The notes below the pieces were generated by a model, which saw nothing but the letters and a program-made list of their open reading frames with translations, was not told where the DNA came from and did not search any database. From positions 1,488,001-1,552,000 of the forward strand of contig JAYJMM010000082.1 in the NCBI GenBank assembly GCA_037349105.1: 64,000 nucleotides of DNA, read 5' to 3'. The stretch comes from Limnomonas spitsbergensis (lineage: Eukaryota; Chlorophyta; Chlorophyceae; Chlamydomonadales). Below, piece after piece: positions 1-11,327 of the stretch (position 1 is its first letter; each line of letters opens with the position of its first letter). The translations under genes and the position numbers were made by a program.

Positions 1-1482
1 CGGGGGTCATGCAGAACTGGCACACCCTGGCTGCCCTTGTCCGCGGTGTTCTCATGCATAGGTCATGCCATGCTGTTCCGCATGCGCTGCACCAGATCAT
101 GCGCTCGCCTGTGCGGGCCTGGTCGCACCCTGCGCACGGCTCCGTGCGCTCTGTGCCGGAGCCAGGGGTTCGGCCTGGGGACACGGCGCCGCCTGTGCCT
201 GGGTCCCCCTCCAGCACTGGCAGCTTTGCCTCGCGGTGCCCTGGGTAGGCCCCTGCTCTGCTGGCTCGCCCCTGTGTCCGTGGTGGCGACGTGCTTGGCT
301 CCCCAGCCGGGTTCGCTGCTGGCAGCGGGGCGTGAGTGGTGCCGCACCTGTCACTGCTGAGAACCCGCAATCGGCCGTGGAACGCCTGTCGCAGCTCCTC
401 TGCTGCCTCGTTGCGCCCCAGCAGCCTGGGGTCGGGGCTGGGTTCTGGGACCATGCTCAGCCTGTAACGCAGGCTGGCCTCGATGCGGTCGCCCCTGGGC
501 TCGGTACCTCCTTGGGGGACCGGCCATGGTGCCCCGCCCTCGAGCCGCTGCCTGTCACGCTGTGCCACAAACCGGCGTAACTCGTCAGCCCACTGCTCCT
601 TGCTGAGATCTGTACTCCTGTTATCGGGCTCCCCCTCGGCTGCCAGGAGTGGCGAGCCAGGGTCCCCAGGATCTGGATCGCTGTCCTCGCTGCCGGTCTC
701 GCTGAGCCCCCTGCTCCAGCTGGGTGGTGTGTCTGCCTGGGATCTCAGTGTTGCCGCGGGCTCTGGCTGCTCTTCTGGGGCTCGGCTCTGCTGGCTGTCC
801 CCCTGTGTAGGACCAGCTGGAGCTGCAGCACGCTCGACAGGCACTGCCACCCTCCCCTCTGGTGGCTCGGTGTGCCCCGCTGTGGCTGCCGGTTCCTCCT
901 CGGAATCCGAGTCCTGCAGTAGCTGCGGCAGTCCTGCCAGGCTGTTCTCCTCGTCTGACTCAGGCCAATCCACCTCGTAGTTGCCCCCCCTCAGGGAGGT
1001 GAAGAAAGATTGCTCCCTGCTGCTGGGCTGCATGTTGAGGGTAGTTCCGCCGGAGCTGTGGGCGCTGCCTGGGCTGGCTAACTCCCTGAATGCCCCCCAA
1101 CGCCCCCGCGGCGCCTCCTGGCGGTCCGCTATGCCCCGGTCCAGCAGGCCTGTCAGGTCCCGCAAGGCCGTATCGTGATTGCTGCCGCTGAATAGGGGGT
1201 GGAGCGTGACTGCTCCCCTGGGGTGCCTTTGCCACCAAAGGTGGACGGTGGCTGCCGGGGCAGACCAGTGGGGCAGCAAGATGGATGGGACGCCGTTGTA
1301 GTAGGCTGCCTGCTCCACCCGCAACCACTGCTGTAGGCAGCTCTGCAGCCTGCCCTGGGCAAAGGCTGAGAGGGCAAGGGCCTGCTCGCCTTGCCATGCG
1401 GTTACGCCCGCTTCTGGCGTGCAGCGCGCTGACACTTGCGTGGGGCAGTCGGCCCTCTCCTGGGGTGCCCACAGCTCGTCCA
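1..1482 (-). pseudogene. Frameshifted remainder of family 1 polyprotein, copy 1
   Basis: After the 10-bp deletion the sequence still aligns with the intact copy (52345-53700), but in another frame. Recognisable remnants include the stretch around WAPQERADCP, the acidic DSDSEEEPAATAGH region and the start of the cysteine-rich zinc cluster. Around 235-368 this copy carries roughly 120 bp not present in the intact copy; it could be an insertion here or a deletion there. The segment is cut by the window edge. Confidence 0.7.
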
Positions 1483-2547
1483 CTATCCCGATGTTTTTGA
1501 CATCTGTCCTGGCAGCAATGTCCTGTTAAGGGCCATCATCATGATGGCCCATACCGCCGGGTCTGCCCCTCTATAGGTGGACACCGCGTGCTCCTCTGCC
1601 CGTTCTACGGAGGGGCACCGGACACACTGCACCTGGGTAGCCGTCTTGAAGAAGAACCACACGGGCTGGTCATCGCGTGTGGCGTGCATGTGGATCCATG
1701 CCCGCGGTACCGGGCTCGGCACGCCCAGCTCCTCCAGGTCCTCGTGGTAGTATGCCACTGCCAGCCGAACCGGGATAGCTATCCTGGCGTCACTTGGCTC
1801 GTACCCCCAGGGTACCGCCTGGCCCATGACTTCTCTGGCGATGTCCTGCCCCCTCATGACGATCGTGGGGCATTGGCGAGGCGCTCCTGGATGGAGGACC
1901 CCGGCCCCGTTGTACCCGCTGTGGTCCCTCAGTGCTGCCAGGGCGAATGCCTGCCTGGCTGCTGCTTGCGTGGGTACGCAGACGGCCTGGTTGGCCAGGC
2001 ACGGGTGGCGAGCGAGAGTCATGACACAGTTCTCCGCCCACGGCGACCGCATGAACCCGTCGTGGGCATGCTGCCACATGCCGTATGCTCGGGCCGTGTC
2101 CGGTATGGCCGAGCTGTCCCGGATCTGCTCTTCTGCTGCGGTGATCCCCTCCTTGGTTACGCTGCCCAGGAGCTCGCCGACGCAGTTCGCGTAGAGAGGG
2201 GTTACCCATGTGGCACTCATGAACTCCTCCATGGCCGTGCTGGGTCTGATGTAACCTCGAATGGCCGCTGCCAGGAGCCCCGCTGTGACAGCGTCCATAG
2301 GAAAGACCAACCTTGCGACTGCCTGCAGCGCTGCCTGTTTGTCAACACAGATGACTTCCCCCCGCGGTATGCACCAATGGTTTTGCAACCTGCATAGGCC
2401 GTCCGAGTACGCGCCGGAAAGGGTGATCATGGCCTCGGTGGTGGCTGCCCCTGGCATGTCGGTACCTGCCAGGTACCACTGCACGAAGCATCGCCTAGGC
2501 CAGGGCTCGCCAGTCCCTGGGCTCGGTGCGTCGAGGTCCTCTGCGTC
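1483..2547 (-). pseudogene. Continuation of family 1 polyprotein beyond the nonsense codon, copy 1
   Basis: The original frame continues without interruption after the TAA and encodes the unknown globular domain that in the intact copy spans about residues 2513-3025 (for example WQHAHDGFMRSPWAENC and WIHMHATRDDQPVWFFF). It ends prematurely at 1483 because the intact copy's 12 bases between GATGTT and TGACATC are replaced by 2 here, which shifts the frame after NRTLLPGQMS. Similarity to the intact copy stays high, so the break is recent relative to the divergence of the two copies. Confidence 0.75.
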
Positions 2548-5500
2548 TTATACCGCGCTGAGGTCGCTGTCTCCCCAGCGGTCTGGGTCATGCGGCCCCT
2601 GGTGGATATACCCGCCCCACTGCTCTCTGTCGCTGGGTGCTTCCCCTTCCACCCATGTCCTCTCTGTCGATCCGTTCTCTGTCCGGCAGCTGCGGTGCCC
2701 GCCGCCTGCGGCTGGGGGCCGGCTGGTGACGCCCCCTGTGGCCCCCTGGGCCTGCGGGAGGGGGCTGCTACCACTTCCCTCCGCGGAAGCTGCGGCCCTT
2801 GGGCCTGCGGCGAGCTCCCCTGCCTCTGGGGTACCTGGGCACAACACGTTGGGGGGGTCGTCAATGTCTTGGGACAGGTCGGACTCCCCTTCCTGCCCAG
2901 AGGCCTCCCCTGACATCTCGGGTCCCCGGCTGTGGGAGCCGCCTTCGGAGTTGCTGCGGCCCTGGTCTTCCCTGGCCCTGAGGCCCTGCAGGAAATTAGC
3001 GAGCAAGGCGAGCCACCCCTCTTGAGGGGCTGGCGCTCCCATGCGTCTCAGGTAGTCCAGGAGTTCTAGGGCATGGGCTGTGCTCTTAGGGGCGTCTGCG
3101 GGCATGGTCAGGAGGCCATTGGTGGCGATTGCTTCCACGGCCACCCGCCAATGGTGGATTTGCTGGGGCACTTCTCCATTCCGCGCCTCCGTGGTCATCC
3201 CCTCTGGGTCTAACCCTGGCTCAGGCTCACGTCCTTCATGAGGGGCCAATGGTTGCCTTGCCTGCTCTTCCTGCCCTTCTAGGTATGCGTCATCCCACTC
3301 CTGCTCAAACCAGGTGTCTGGTTCGCCGAACCCTGGGTCGTGCCACCTGTGGATGGTGGCGAAGCACCCATGGGTCCCTTTGCCCGCCCACCTGGGTCCC
3401 TCCGGCGGTCCTGGCAGAAAGTTGGCGGGCGGGGCGCCTGCCTGCCTGGCTGCCCACACTTCGAATGGCTCGTCCTTGGCTGCCTCGAACAGGTCGCGGA
3501 GGCGATCGCGCTGCTGGCTGCCGCTGGGGGGCTCCTCCTGCCTGAAGCGACTCTGCCCCGGGTTGTCCTGGGCTGGCGCTCGGCCTTCGCCCCCGCTGCT
3601 GGGTCTCCAAGGCTGGGTCTGCGCCTGGTTGCACTCGAAGGCGAAGTGGCCGCTGCCCCCGCACTTGTAGCATGCGTCTTTCTGAGTTGGCGGGGCTCTG
3701 CCGGTCCTGCCCCGGGCAGAGTCCTCCAGCGGCGTCCACCTGATCCTCCTGTTCTCCCCTGGCTCTTCGGCTGTTGATCGCCTAATGGGGCTGTGGGCCG
3801 GGCGTTGCCTGACGGGGCTCCTGGCTCTGCCCTGCGGCCAACGCTCGCCATGGGGGCTGCGTGCCGCCTCCCCGGCCCTGTGCCCGCCGCTTCTGCCCTC
3901 GGGCTCTCTGCTGCCGTAGCGGGGTGGTTTGCCTGGGGTGACGGGACTGCGGCTTCGAGTTCTTCTGTTCCGGTTCCTGCCGTCTGGGCTGCGGGCCTCC
4001 CCGCCCCTGGGTCGCTGGTTGCCGCCGCTGACGCCCTGCGGAGGTGGGGGTGGCCTTCTGTCCGGTGATCCCGCCCGAGGCTGTTGTGCGCCGGTCCTTC
4101 TGTCTGCCAGCCCCACCGGCCGGCGTCCGCCCTGGTGCTGCTCAGCACTTGGAGCCCGCCGCTCCCTGCTGTGGCTACGGCGCTCTGGGCTCCTTCCCCG
4201 TGGCTGACGCTCTTCGGCGCTGGCGCTCCTGGGCGCCCTGCCGCTGTCGGGGTTGTGGTCTGGGCCGCTGCTTGACCCCCTTGCCCGTGGAGATGGGGTG
4301 CGGTTGGCCCTTGCCTTGGGGTGATCGCTCCGCTTGGGCTGAGCTCTATTGTCCCGCAGAGACTGCAACAGATCCTCCGGGTAGTCCCCTAGGGCAGGGT
4401 CGTTGAGCTCGTGCAGGACCTCCTGCACCTCAGTGGGCTTACCCCCGGGCGTTCCCTCTTTGCCGTCCTGTACTCCTCCCCTGGCTCCTTCGCTTGGCGC
4501 CGCGTCCTGCTGTGGGGGCTCGACAGTCTTCTCTGCTGTAGGCTGCTGCTGCCTGGCCTCCCTTGCCTTAGCTCCGCTGCTGGCCTCCCGCTGGGCTCCA
4601 CAGGGGCTAAGGGGGCCCGGCTCTGGGGCTGCTTCTGTGCCCTTGTACTCCTCCTTGTACTTCCTTTTGAGCTCATTGACCTCGTCGATCCATCTGGCGC
4701 ACTCGCTCCTCCACCGGGACAGCTCCTTCTCTGCAGCTCCGTCCGCCACAGCCCGGGCCTGTTCCATCTTGAAGGAATATATGTCTGCATCCCTGCTGGC
4801 AATTTTCTGCCTGGCTGCGGTCCGGATGGCCCTGCTCAGGACCTGGACCTGGGCCTCCAGGCTGCTGATGACGGCTGCCCTGGGATCGTCCCGGTCCGCC
4901 TGCAGCTCAGTCTCTGAGTCGGTGATTTCCTCATTGCTGGAGCTGGTGTCCCGAGTGTGCGTAGCCGGGGAGCCTGGCTGGCAGCTGCCTCTGCTGTACG
5001 AGTCTTCGCCCCGGCCCGGCTCGTTCTCCAGGAGCTCCCTTAGCCGCTGCTCGCATTCCTGGTCCGTATGCGATCTGCGCATGTCGCAATACGCGCAGGG
5101 GCCGTCCCTTTGTCTGCGCAGGGCACTCCTGACCTCCTGTCGGGCGGTGTGCTCCTGCTCCATGGCTAGCCTTGCCTTGTCCCGTGCTGCTACGGAAAGG
5201 TCCACGGCTTTGCCGCCCTTGTCTCCGCTGACGGACCGGCTCCCGGTACCCCTGGTACCGTCCGGGCCCGCTGGCGCTGCGTGAGCCTGGGCACTGGCCA
5301 CTAGGCCTGCCTCTGGCGCTGCAGCAGGGGTGGCTCCCTTTTGCCCTGCTTGCTGGCATGCTGCCTCAGCGCCTGCGCCACGGGTCCCCTTGGCCCTGGC
5401 CTGCCTGGCCCCTTCTGGTGCCGCCGCAGGTGCCTCTGCTGCGGGCAGACGGACGACACGGTTTGCGACGACTGTGGTTTGCGTCGCAGGGCTGCCTCCT

Positions 5501-8500
5501 GTACCTGTCACCATGGCACATTGTGAGGTTAAGTCTGGGTTCATCTCGCCCCAATCTGCCGGCCATTCCTCAGGCACCCAGGCAGGGTCGTCCAAGCCTG
5601 CCCAAGTTGCCGCGGCCGCCTTGTGGGCCCCTGCCGGTGATGCCAGCTCTAGCGGCAGGGTAAGCCCGTCGGCCCCCCCCTGAGGGAACAGGGTTAGGCG
5701 CCCTGCGGCTTCTAGGATTCCCCCATACTTGAGGAATTCGGGGTTCCCCACCAGGTGCTCATACGCGTCAGGAGGCGTCTTGAACACCCTGACCGCAGCT
5801 TTCTCTACGATCGCGTTCGGGCTTCCGTACCCGTACACGACGTAGATGAACAGAATCCCGTATAGGTCTGCTCCTGCATTATCGGTTGTCCTGATTTTTT
5901 CATCCGTCCGGACCAGCTTGGCCCCAATGGCTACCAGCTTTTCTGCTATGTTGACTGTGATGACATGGCATGAACATGCCGTGTCCATCAGTGCCTTCTG
6001 GGCCACCAGCACCTTCCCTTTCACCATGAGGCCTACGCACTGGCTGTAGTCTCGCCTGTCGTTTGTGAAGTATTGCAGCCTGGGGCTGACGGTGATCTTA
6101 CGACCCTGACCTATCCAGCCCGGCTCACCACGGACGGGCGTGACTCCCATGGGCATGGTGGTGTGCGCCAGCGCCGTAAGCTGCTCGTTGATGTAGCCCA
6201 CCTGCGCACGGACATCGCACAGGCCGTCAGCTAGTCGCCTGAGGGCAAGCCTTTTTTCTCCCTTCCTGGAAGGGTGTTCAATAACCAACGGCTCCTCCTC
6301 CTCCTCACTGCTAGAGGAGGGTCTAAAGGACCGTGGCCTGGCGTTGTGGGCAGCCTGCTTGTACTCTCCAGGCTTGGGCGCCAGCCCGACCTGCGTCAGT
6401 AGGGCCACGGACTCGCTGAGCATTTCGGCCACCGTTTGGTGCCACCCATCCGGCTCAGCGAGCGTGGAGGGGCCCGAAAGGTGGGACATATGAGCTGACT
6501 GCTGGCCATGCCCCGCCTGCCCCTGCGGCTGCCTCTGGGCCTGCCTGCCTCCTTGGTTTCTGTCATAGGTCCTGTTGGCGGGTGGCCCCTGCGGTCTTGG
6601 CGGCGGCGGGTACTGCTGTTGAGGCGGCCGCGCCTGCCCCGTGGCAATGTCAGTGGCCAGGGGAGTCGGGCGGCGTTCGTCTCTAGCCCTGGGAGTCCTG
6701 CAGTCCCTTGCCAGGTGGTCCAGGCTGCCGCATTGGAAGCAGGCTTTGGGGGTGCCCCCAGCGCTGTGGGTGCTGGTTGTCAAGGCTGTGGCTTGGTCGG
6801 CCCACGTGACGCCCTTGGCCCTGCCTTCCTGCCTGGCAGGCTGGTTGCTGTTCTGGTATGGCGCACCTCCTGGCCCATCCCCTCTGGACCTGGCTTCCCA
6901 CTGGCTGGGCCGATCTCGTCTGCCGCGTCCCGCCTGCTGCTCCCCCTGGCTCCTCTGCTGATGGTCTCCCGGCCCCTGCCTGGTGTCCATGGCAGCTAGG
7001 TCCCCCAATTCCAGGGCGAACCTCTCCCACAGCAGCACCTGCTGCGTCAGGACCTCTACCTGGGCCTCGTCTGTCATGTGCAGGTATCCTGGCACGGTCA
7101 TGATAAATGCTGTCAGCTTCACTCTGACTGCCCCCGGCAGCCCTTCGTAGAACATGTGGGCCACCGAATGCCTCCTACCGAAGTGGTCCACTGCGTCTCT
7201 GGAGATTTGCAACAGCTCTGCTGTAGACATGACTCGAAAGGCAAACGCTTCCACGGTCTCCTCTGGCTTGACGCCTGGATCCAAGGTGGTCTTGACCCCT
7301 AGCTTGAAGCCGGTGATTGCTGCCCTCTCATCTGAAGTTGGCTTGCCCACCTCCCTTTGGACCACCCTGATCCACAGGGTGAGTAAGGATACCTCGCAGG
7401 GCGGCTCAACCGCCGGGGCTCTCCATGCCTCCTGGATCCGCTCGACCTCCTTGGAAGCTTTGTCTCCTTGGGGTGCTGATCGTATGGCGACCACCAGTGG
7501 TCCCACGCAGGCCGGCTTGGCTGTCCACATGCCCACCAAGGAGCGGACCAACAGGGCCATGGCTGAGGGTGACTGGCAAGACCCTGCAATTTCTCCTGCC
7601 ACCACTGCCAGGGCTGGCGGCTCGTCCGATAAAGCCAGGCGGTTGTGCGAGCCCCAAGAGCTGCAGGCCTGGCAGTATTGCCTGGCTGCGACTGCCCCCG
7701 GTTGGGACATGTCCAGCACTGGCACATTGCCCTGAATGTTGGGGATCTTGGTGAACCGCGTTCCCCCAGCCAACTGTATGATCATCTGTTGCTGCAGCCG
7801 TATGTTTGTCTCCGCCTGTTCCTGGGTTAACCTTTCCCTTGTATGTCTCGCAGATTCCCTGCTGGAGCCTGGGCCGTGCCCCTCTGTATACTCCGAGTCT
7901 GATATGCTGGGGTCCGAGCCAGATCCGCCGCCGCCGTTCCTGGCCGGGCCTTGCCTGCGCCGATCCCGCTGGTCTCTGCGGTTTGCGCTCAGGTGGGATT
8001 GCCCTCCGCCGGATGGCCTGCTGCCCTCCGAAGGCTGCCTTGCTGGGTCCTGGCGCCTACCCCCCTCTGACTCCGCCTGCCTGCTGGGCTGGTAACTGCC
8101 ATGCATGCTGGGCTGCGTTCCACCCGTGTATTCCCTTGCCTCGGAAGCTGACAGGCAGTCGTCCCTGCTTTCCCGTCTTTGCTGGTAGTCTCCCCCTGTG
8201 GCGCCTGCCGGGTTGATTTCCTGAACGACCCGCCTTCCTTGGCTGGGGCCTTGGCTCCTCTCCGGCCTGCCTTGTGCCTGTGCTGCTTGTCCTCGCAGGA
8301 ACTCAGCAATGTGGTCCACATGGCTTTCTTGGCCGCTGTGTTGATCCACGAAGCGCAACAGGTCGTGAGATTCTTGCCTGCTGGCCCTTCTTGGCGTTGG
8401 GTCCTGCTGGAAGCCGGTTGTCCTGGGTTGTTCGCTGGCCGCTGGGCTGCTGGGTCTGGGTCTGCGCCCTACGTCCAGCCGCTGGTTTCGGAGGCTGGGC

Positions 8501-10002
8501 TCACTGCTGGCTTCCAGGCGCTCCCATCTGGCTTGGCTTGCAGCAGGAATGGTCCCTTTCGTCTGCTCCTGCCATTGCACCTCCCTGCGGTTGTCTTGCT
8601 GCAGTCTGGATGCCTCGAACCCTTCCCACTCCTCGAGCTCCCCTTGCTCTGATTCGGGCTCCTCCAGATCCCCTGCTGTGCCGTTGCACCATCCGTCGGC
8701 AAAGGCCTTGACAGCCAGGGCCGCCTCTGGCCCTGCTGCTCCTCTGGACACTCTGCGCAGGGCCGCCAGCAGCGTTGCCCGGTCCTGCCCCGTGTGTGGG
8801 ATGCCCATAAGGGCCTTTGTTGCCCATTCCGCCAGGTGGTGGCTTTGGAACTCCTCGATAGCCTGGGTCTGATCGCTGAGGTGGGCGAAACACCTGGAGC
8901 ACACCTGCTGCCATAGCCGCGCTGCCCATTGCAGGATGTCTGCCCATCCGATGGGCTGGAGTCCTGGTGGTTCTGCCGCACCCAGCTGGCTTACGCTCCC
9001 TGCGTGTTCTCCCACTGCCGGGCGCCGCTCCCCTGGGATAGGCGTCCACTCTGGATTGCTGAAATACCCGTAAAGGCTGTTAGCCTGGCCGCTGCCCTCC
9101 TTTTCCCTGCTGTTGCCCTCGGCCACGGCCTCCTGCCTTGGCCTGTTTGCACTAGCTGGGAACCTGGACTGGGGTGTGCCGTATGTCGATGCTTCTGTTG
9201 CTTCCTCTGCCGGGATACGGGGCGGCCTTGCCTGTTTCACCCTGTGCAGATCTGGCCTGGGCGGGATTCCCGTTGGCGCCTGCATTCCTCCGTGCTGATC
9301 TGGCGGCTCTACCTTGGCGTGTGGACCAGCCCGCGGCTGCCATACCCTGGTAGCCTGCGTTGTCGTGGCCTGTGCGTTGCTGTGTTTCTGCAGCTCCCGC
9401 AGCCCCACTGTTGTTTCTGCTGACTCCCCTTGGGACTGCTGTTCGCTGGATCTTGTCCGCTCCATCCTGACCACTGCTGACTGGACCATCCCCCTGACCA
9501 CTGCGGGTTCATGCTGGGGCTCCTGGTCTGGTCTGGGCTCAGCCTCGCCTCTTTCCCTTTCTGCCTTCACAGGCAGGTCATCCGGAGGTCGTGCTGACCC
9601 GCCACCCTCTCCTACACCACTGGTCTGAGACCTCACAGTGGGTGGCTCTGAGGTCGGGTCCAGGGACTCATCGTCGGGAACCGGCCATTGCTCTTCCTCC
9701 TGGCTTGGTCCAGGGGGAATGCGCGCGATGCCGCCTCGTCCGATACCCCTGCGTGTCACTTGAACGTGCACCATACCCGCATCCAAGGTTTGGGAACTGT
9801 CGGCCCCTTGGACCTTGTTTTCCCCTACGCCTGCATATTCACCTTCTGACAATCCAATGGTAATTTGCCTAGCTTCTTCTGCTACGGCTGCATTGATGGG
9901 TGTCATGGGGTCATTTCCTGGTTCCATCCCTCTCACTCGCGCACTGCGTCTTGCAGCTTCTGGGTGCAGGTGACGATTAGGATCTACAAGTGCGTCCTGC
10001 AT
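2548..10002 (-). CDS. Gag-protease part of family 1 polyprotein, copy 1 (ends at a nonsense codon)
   Basis: An open frame of 2,484 codons closely matching the N-terminal half of the intact polyprotein at 45764-62260. I chose the ATG at 10002 because it aligns with the start of the intact copy; codons further upstream are not preserved between copies. In order it contains a long disordered acidic/glutamine-rich N-terminus, a gag capsid-like helical region, a CCHC zinc knuckle (CFQCGSLDHLARDC), an aspartic-protease segment with MDTACSCHVIT, a coiled coil, an arginine/serine-rich stretch and a second CCHC knuckle (CYKCGGSGHFAFEC). The frame stops at DLSAV followed by TAA, where the intact copy reads DLSAVED (GAA). 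This single substitution would release a gag-protease product without RT. Decay is the simplest reading, given the further lesions downstream. Confidence 0.8.
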   Translation of the reverse strand: MQDALVDPNRHLHPEAARRSARVRGMEPGNDPMTPINAAVAEEARQITIGLSEGEYAGVGENKVQGADSSQTLDAGMVHVQVTRRGIGRGGIARIPPGPSQEEEQWPVPDDESLDPTSEPPTVRSQTSGVGEGGGSARPPDDLPVKAERERGEAEPRPDQEPQHEPAVVRGMVQSAVVRMERTRSSEQQSQGESAETTVGLRELQKHSNAQATTTQATRVWQPRAGPHAKVEPPDQHGGMQAPTGIPPRPDLHRVKQARPPRIPAEEATEASTYGTPQSRFPASANRPRQEAVAEGNSREKEGSGQANSLYGYFSNPEWTPIPGERRPAVGEHAGSVSQLGAAEPPGLQPIGWADILQWAARLWQQVCSRCFAHLSDQTQAIEEFQSHHLAEWATKALMGIPHTGQDRATLLAALRRVSRGAAGPEAALAVKAFADGWCNGTAGDLEEPESEQGELEEWEGFEASRLQQDNRREVQWQEQTKGTIPAASQARWERLEASSEPSLRNQRLDVGRRPRPSSPAASEQPRTTGFQQDPTPRRASRQESHDLLRFVDQHSGQESHVDHIAEFLRGQAAQAQGRPERSQGPSQGRRVVQEINPAGATGGDYQQRRESRDDCLSASEAREYTGGTQPSMHGSYQPSRQAESEGGRRQDPARQPSEGSRPSGGGQSHLSANRRDQRDRRRQGPARNGGGGSGSDPSISDSEYTEGHGPGSSRESARHTRERLTQEQAETNIRLQQQMIIQLAGGTRFTKIPNIQGNVPVLDMSQPGAVAARQYCQACSSWGSHNRLALSDEPPALAVVAGEIAGSCQSPSAMALLVRSLVGMWTAKPACVGPLVVAIRSAPQGDKASKEVERIQEAWRAPAVEPPCEVSLLTLWIRVVQREVGKPTSDERAAITGFKLGVKTTLDPGVKPEETVEAFAFRVMSTAELLQISRDAVDHFGRRHSVAHMFYEGLPGAVRVKLTAFIMTVPGYLHMTDEAQVEVLTQQVLLWERFALELGDLAAMDTRQGPGDHQQRSQGEQQAGRGRRDRPSQWEARSRGDGPGGAPYQNSNQPARQEGRAKGVTWADQATALTTSTHSAGGTPKACFQCGSLDHLARDCRTPRARDERRPTPLATDIATGQARPPQQQYPPPPRPQGPPANRTYDRNQGGRQAQRQPQGQAGHGQQSAHMSHLSGPSTLAEPDGWHQTVAEMLSESVALLTQVGLAPKPGEYKQAAHNARPRSFRPSSSSEEEEEPLVIEHPSRKGEKRLALRRLADGLCDVRAQVGYINEQLTALAHTTMPMGVTPVRGEPGWIGQGRKITVSPRLQYFTNDRRDYSQCVGLMVKGKVLVAQKALMDTACSCHVITVNIAEKLVAIGAKLVRTDEKIRTTDNAGADLYGILFIYVVYGYGSPNAIVEKAAVRVFKTPPDAYEHLVGNPEFLKYGGILEAAGRLTLFPQGGADGLTLPLELASPAGAHKAAAATWAGLDDPAWVPEEWPADWGEMNPDLTSQCAMVTGTGGSPATQTTVVANRVVRLPAAEAPAAAPEGARQARAKGTRGAGAEAACQQAGQKGATPAAAPEAGLVASAQAHAAPAGPDGTRGTGSRSVSGDKGGKAVDLSVAARDKARLAMEQEHTARQEVRSALRRQRDGPCAYCDMRRSHTDQECEQRLRELLENEPGRGEDSYSRGSCQPGSPATHTRDTSSSNEEITDSETELQADRDDPRAAVISSLEAQVQVLSRAIRTAARQKIASRDADIYSFKMEQARAVADGAAEKELSRWRSECARWIDEVNELKRKYKEEYKGTEAAPEPGPLSPCGAQREASSGAKAREARQQQPTAEKTVEPPQQDAAPSEGARGGVQDGKEGTPGGKPTEVQEVLHELNDPALGDYPEDLLQSLRDNRAQPKRSDHPKARANRTPSPRARGSSSGPDHNPDSGRAPRSASAEERQPRGRSPERRSHSRERRAPSAEQHQGGRRPVGLADRRTGAQQPRAGSPDRRPPPPPQGVSGGNQRPRGGEARSPDGRNRNRRTRSRSPVTPGKPPRYGSREPEGRSGGHRAGEAARSPHGERWPQGRARSPVRQRPAHSPIRRSTAEEPGENRRIRWTPLEDSARGRTGRAPPTQKDACYKCGGSGHFAFECNQAQTQPWRPSSGGEGRAPAQDNPGQSRFRQEEPPSGSQQRDRLRDLFEAAKDEPFEVWAARQAGAPPANFLPGPPEGPRWAGKGTHGCFATIHRWHDPGFGEPDTWFEQEWDDAYLEGQEEQARQPLAPHEGREPEPGLDPEGMTTEARNGEVPQQIHHWRVAVEAIATNGLLTMPADAPKSTAHALELLDYLRRMGAPAPQEGWLALLANFLQGLRAREDQGRSNSEGGSHSRGPEMSGEASGQEGESDLSQDIDDPPNVLCPGTPEAGELAAGPRAAASAEGSGSSPLPQAQGATGGVTSRPPAAGGGHRSCRTENGSTERTWVEGEAPSDREQWGGYIHQGPHDPDRWGDSDLSAV

Positions 10003-11327
10003 TGTACTATTGCTTGGTGCTGAGCAGCTGTGCCGGCTCGGCTGTGTGGGCTCACAGCAACTGGTCACTAGCTCAAAGCCTGCTTCCGTTCTCCTCTACC
10101 TTCTGCAGGCTGGTTAGGCGTTGCTAGACAGGTCAAGCACGGGTAAATTTTTAAACTGGTTCTGGCGGGTATTTTCACCTTCTGGGCTGCTGTCTCGTCC
10201 GCTATCTTGCCGATCTCGTCCGCTATTCCTTGCCGGTCTCGTCCGCTACTCCTCTGCCGATTTGTCGCGCAGCTTCCTCCTCAGGCTCCGCAGGTCCCGC
10301 TCAGGCTGCAATCTGCAGCTTCGGATATTCCTGCACACAGTCTTGGGTTGCCGCTTTTAAACTTGGATCCCGGATCCTTGCTCACTTCTGTCAACACGCA
10401 GGTTGTGCACTCTACCACGGATGCAGGCCACGTGCACAGGCAATATCAGCTGGGTTTATAACTCCACAGCCTGATCTTCAAGCTACGTCTGCTTCTGGGT
10501 TGCCACGCCCAGCGCAAGCAGGTATTGACTTGGGTTCTATGGAGAATCCTCTGCTAAGTGATTTCTAGCTGTCCAAGGCAGATCCGCTGTCTTCAAAAAG
10601 AAATTCAAGTTCACAGCACATGCACCTTTAGCAGGATTCGTTGGATCAAGCTGATCAGGCTTAGACCCACTTCGTCCTTTTAAGTGGACACGCGATGGTT
10701 GCTTAGGGTCCGTGGCGGACTTCTTCCCCACTGAGTGGCGGACGCCTACGGGCGGACTCAGCGCCTACACGCTGGCCGCGAATGCGCTGCGCGTTAAGCT
10801 GTGGCTGGAACTGTGACCGACGCGGAGCTGGCCGCTTGTAGAGCTAGACTAATGGCCTGACGGGTCGCGAACCCAGCAGGTCGTTATGAGTCACTTACCG
10901 CGTGTAGCGGGCGAAGCCGTAGCCGTAGACTGCGGACGACGTAGTCCTAGGTAGGGCTGGGCTTCGGGTTAGGTGTTCTCGTGCTTGCTAGATGGCTGGA
11001 TCGCTGATCTAGGCTTGACTGACTTAGTGGTACTGGCTTTGATGCACTTCACTGGGTAGGTCTCCGAGATCTAGCCGGTGCTGGTTACAAATAGAGGCCT
11101 GTCCACTTAAAAGGAACGAAGTAAGGGACAGTGGGCAAGCCGGGATACAATGTCCCGGCAGGCCCTTATTACTAGAGTACGGGAAATCCTGGCCTCCGAT
11201 CTTCCCGAAAGTGGGAAGCTGGGCGTCTACCCCTAAAAAGGGGGCTCCGCAGGGAAAATGCGGAGTCTACGGGGACGCGTCAGCGGTCCCTACGGTTTTG
11301 GCACGTATACTGCATTATACCGTGACA
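10003..11327 (-). promoter_or_regulatory. 5' terminal and leader region of family 1, copy 1
   Basis: About 1.3 kb of non-coding sequence between the element terminus and the polyprotein ATG, homologous along its length to 62261-63569. It holds an inverted repeat of 23 bases (10668-10690 and 11100-11122) enclosing about 410 bp, and three short GC-rich hairpins near the terminus (about 11134-11260). It is the likely promoter and packaging region by position. No second copy of this region is visible as a downstream LTR in the intact element. Confidence 0.6.

Larger units (their letters stand above)
1..11327 (-). mobile_element. Family 1 giant Ty3/gypsy-type element, copy 1 (partial, decayed)
   Basis: Minus-strand copy of the same element that fills 44611-63569; position 1 corresponds to about 52345 of that copy, so the pol half lies beyond the left edge. 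Its 5' terminus is sharp: both copies end in the same sequence, whose plus strand reads ...CCGTGACA, at 11327 here and 63569 there, and the flanks differ beyond that. The coding frame is broken by a TAA at 2548-2550, by a net 10-bp deletion near 1497, and by a length difference of about 120 bp around 235-368. It therefore looks non-autonomous. The left target duplication cannot be seen, and the right flank begins CCCCC. Confidence 0.9.
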
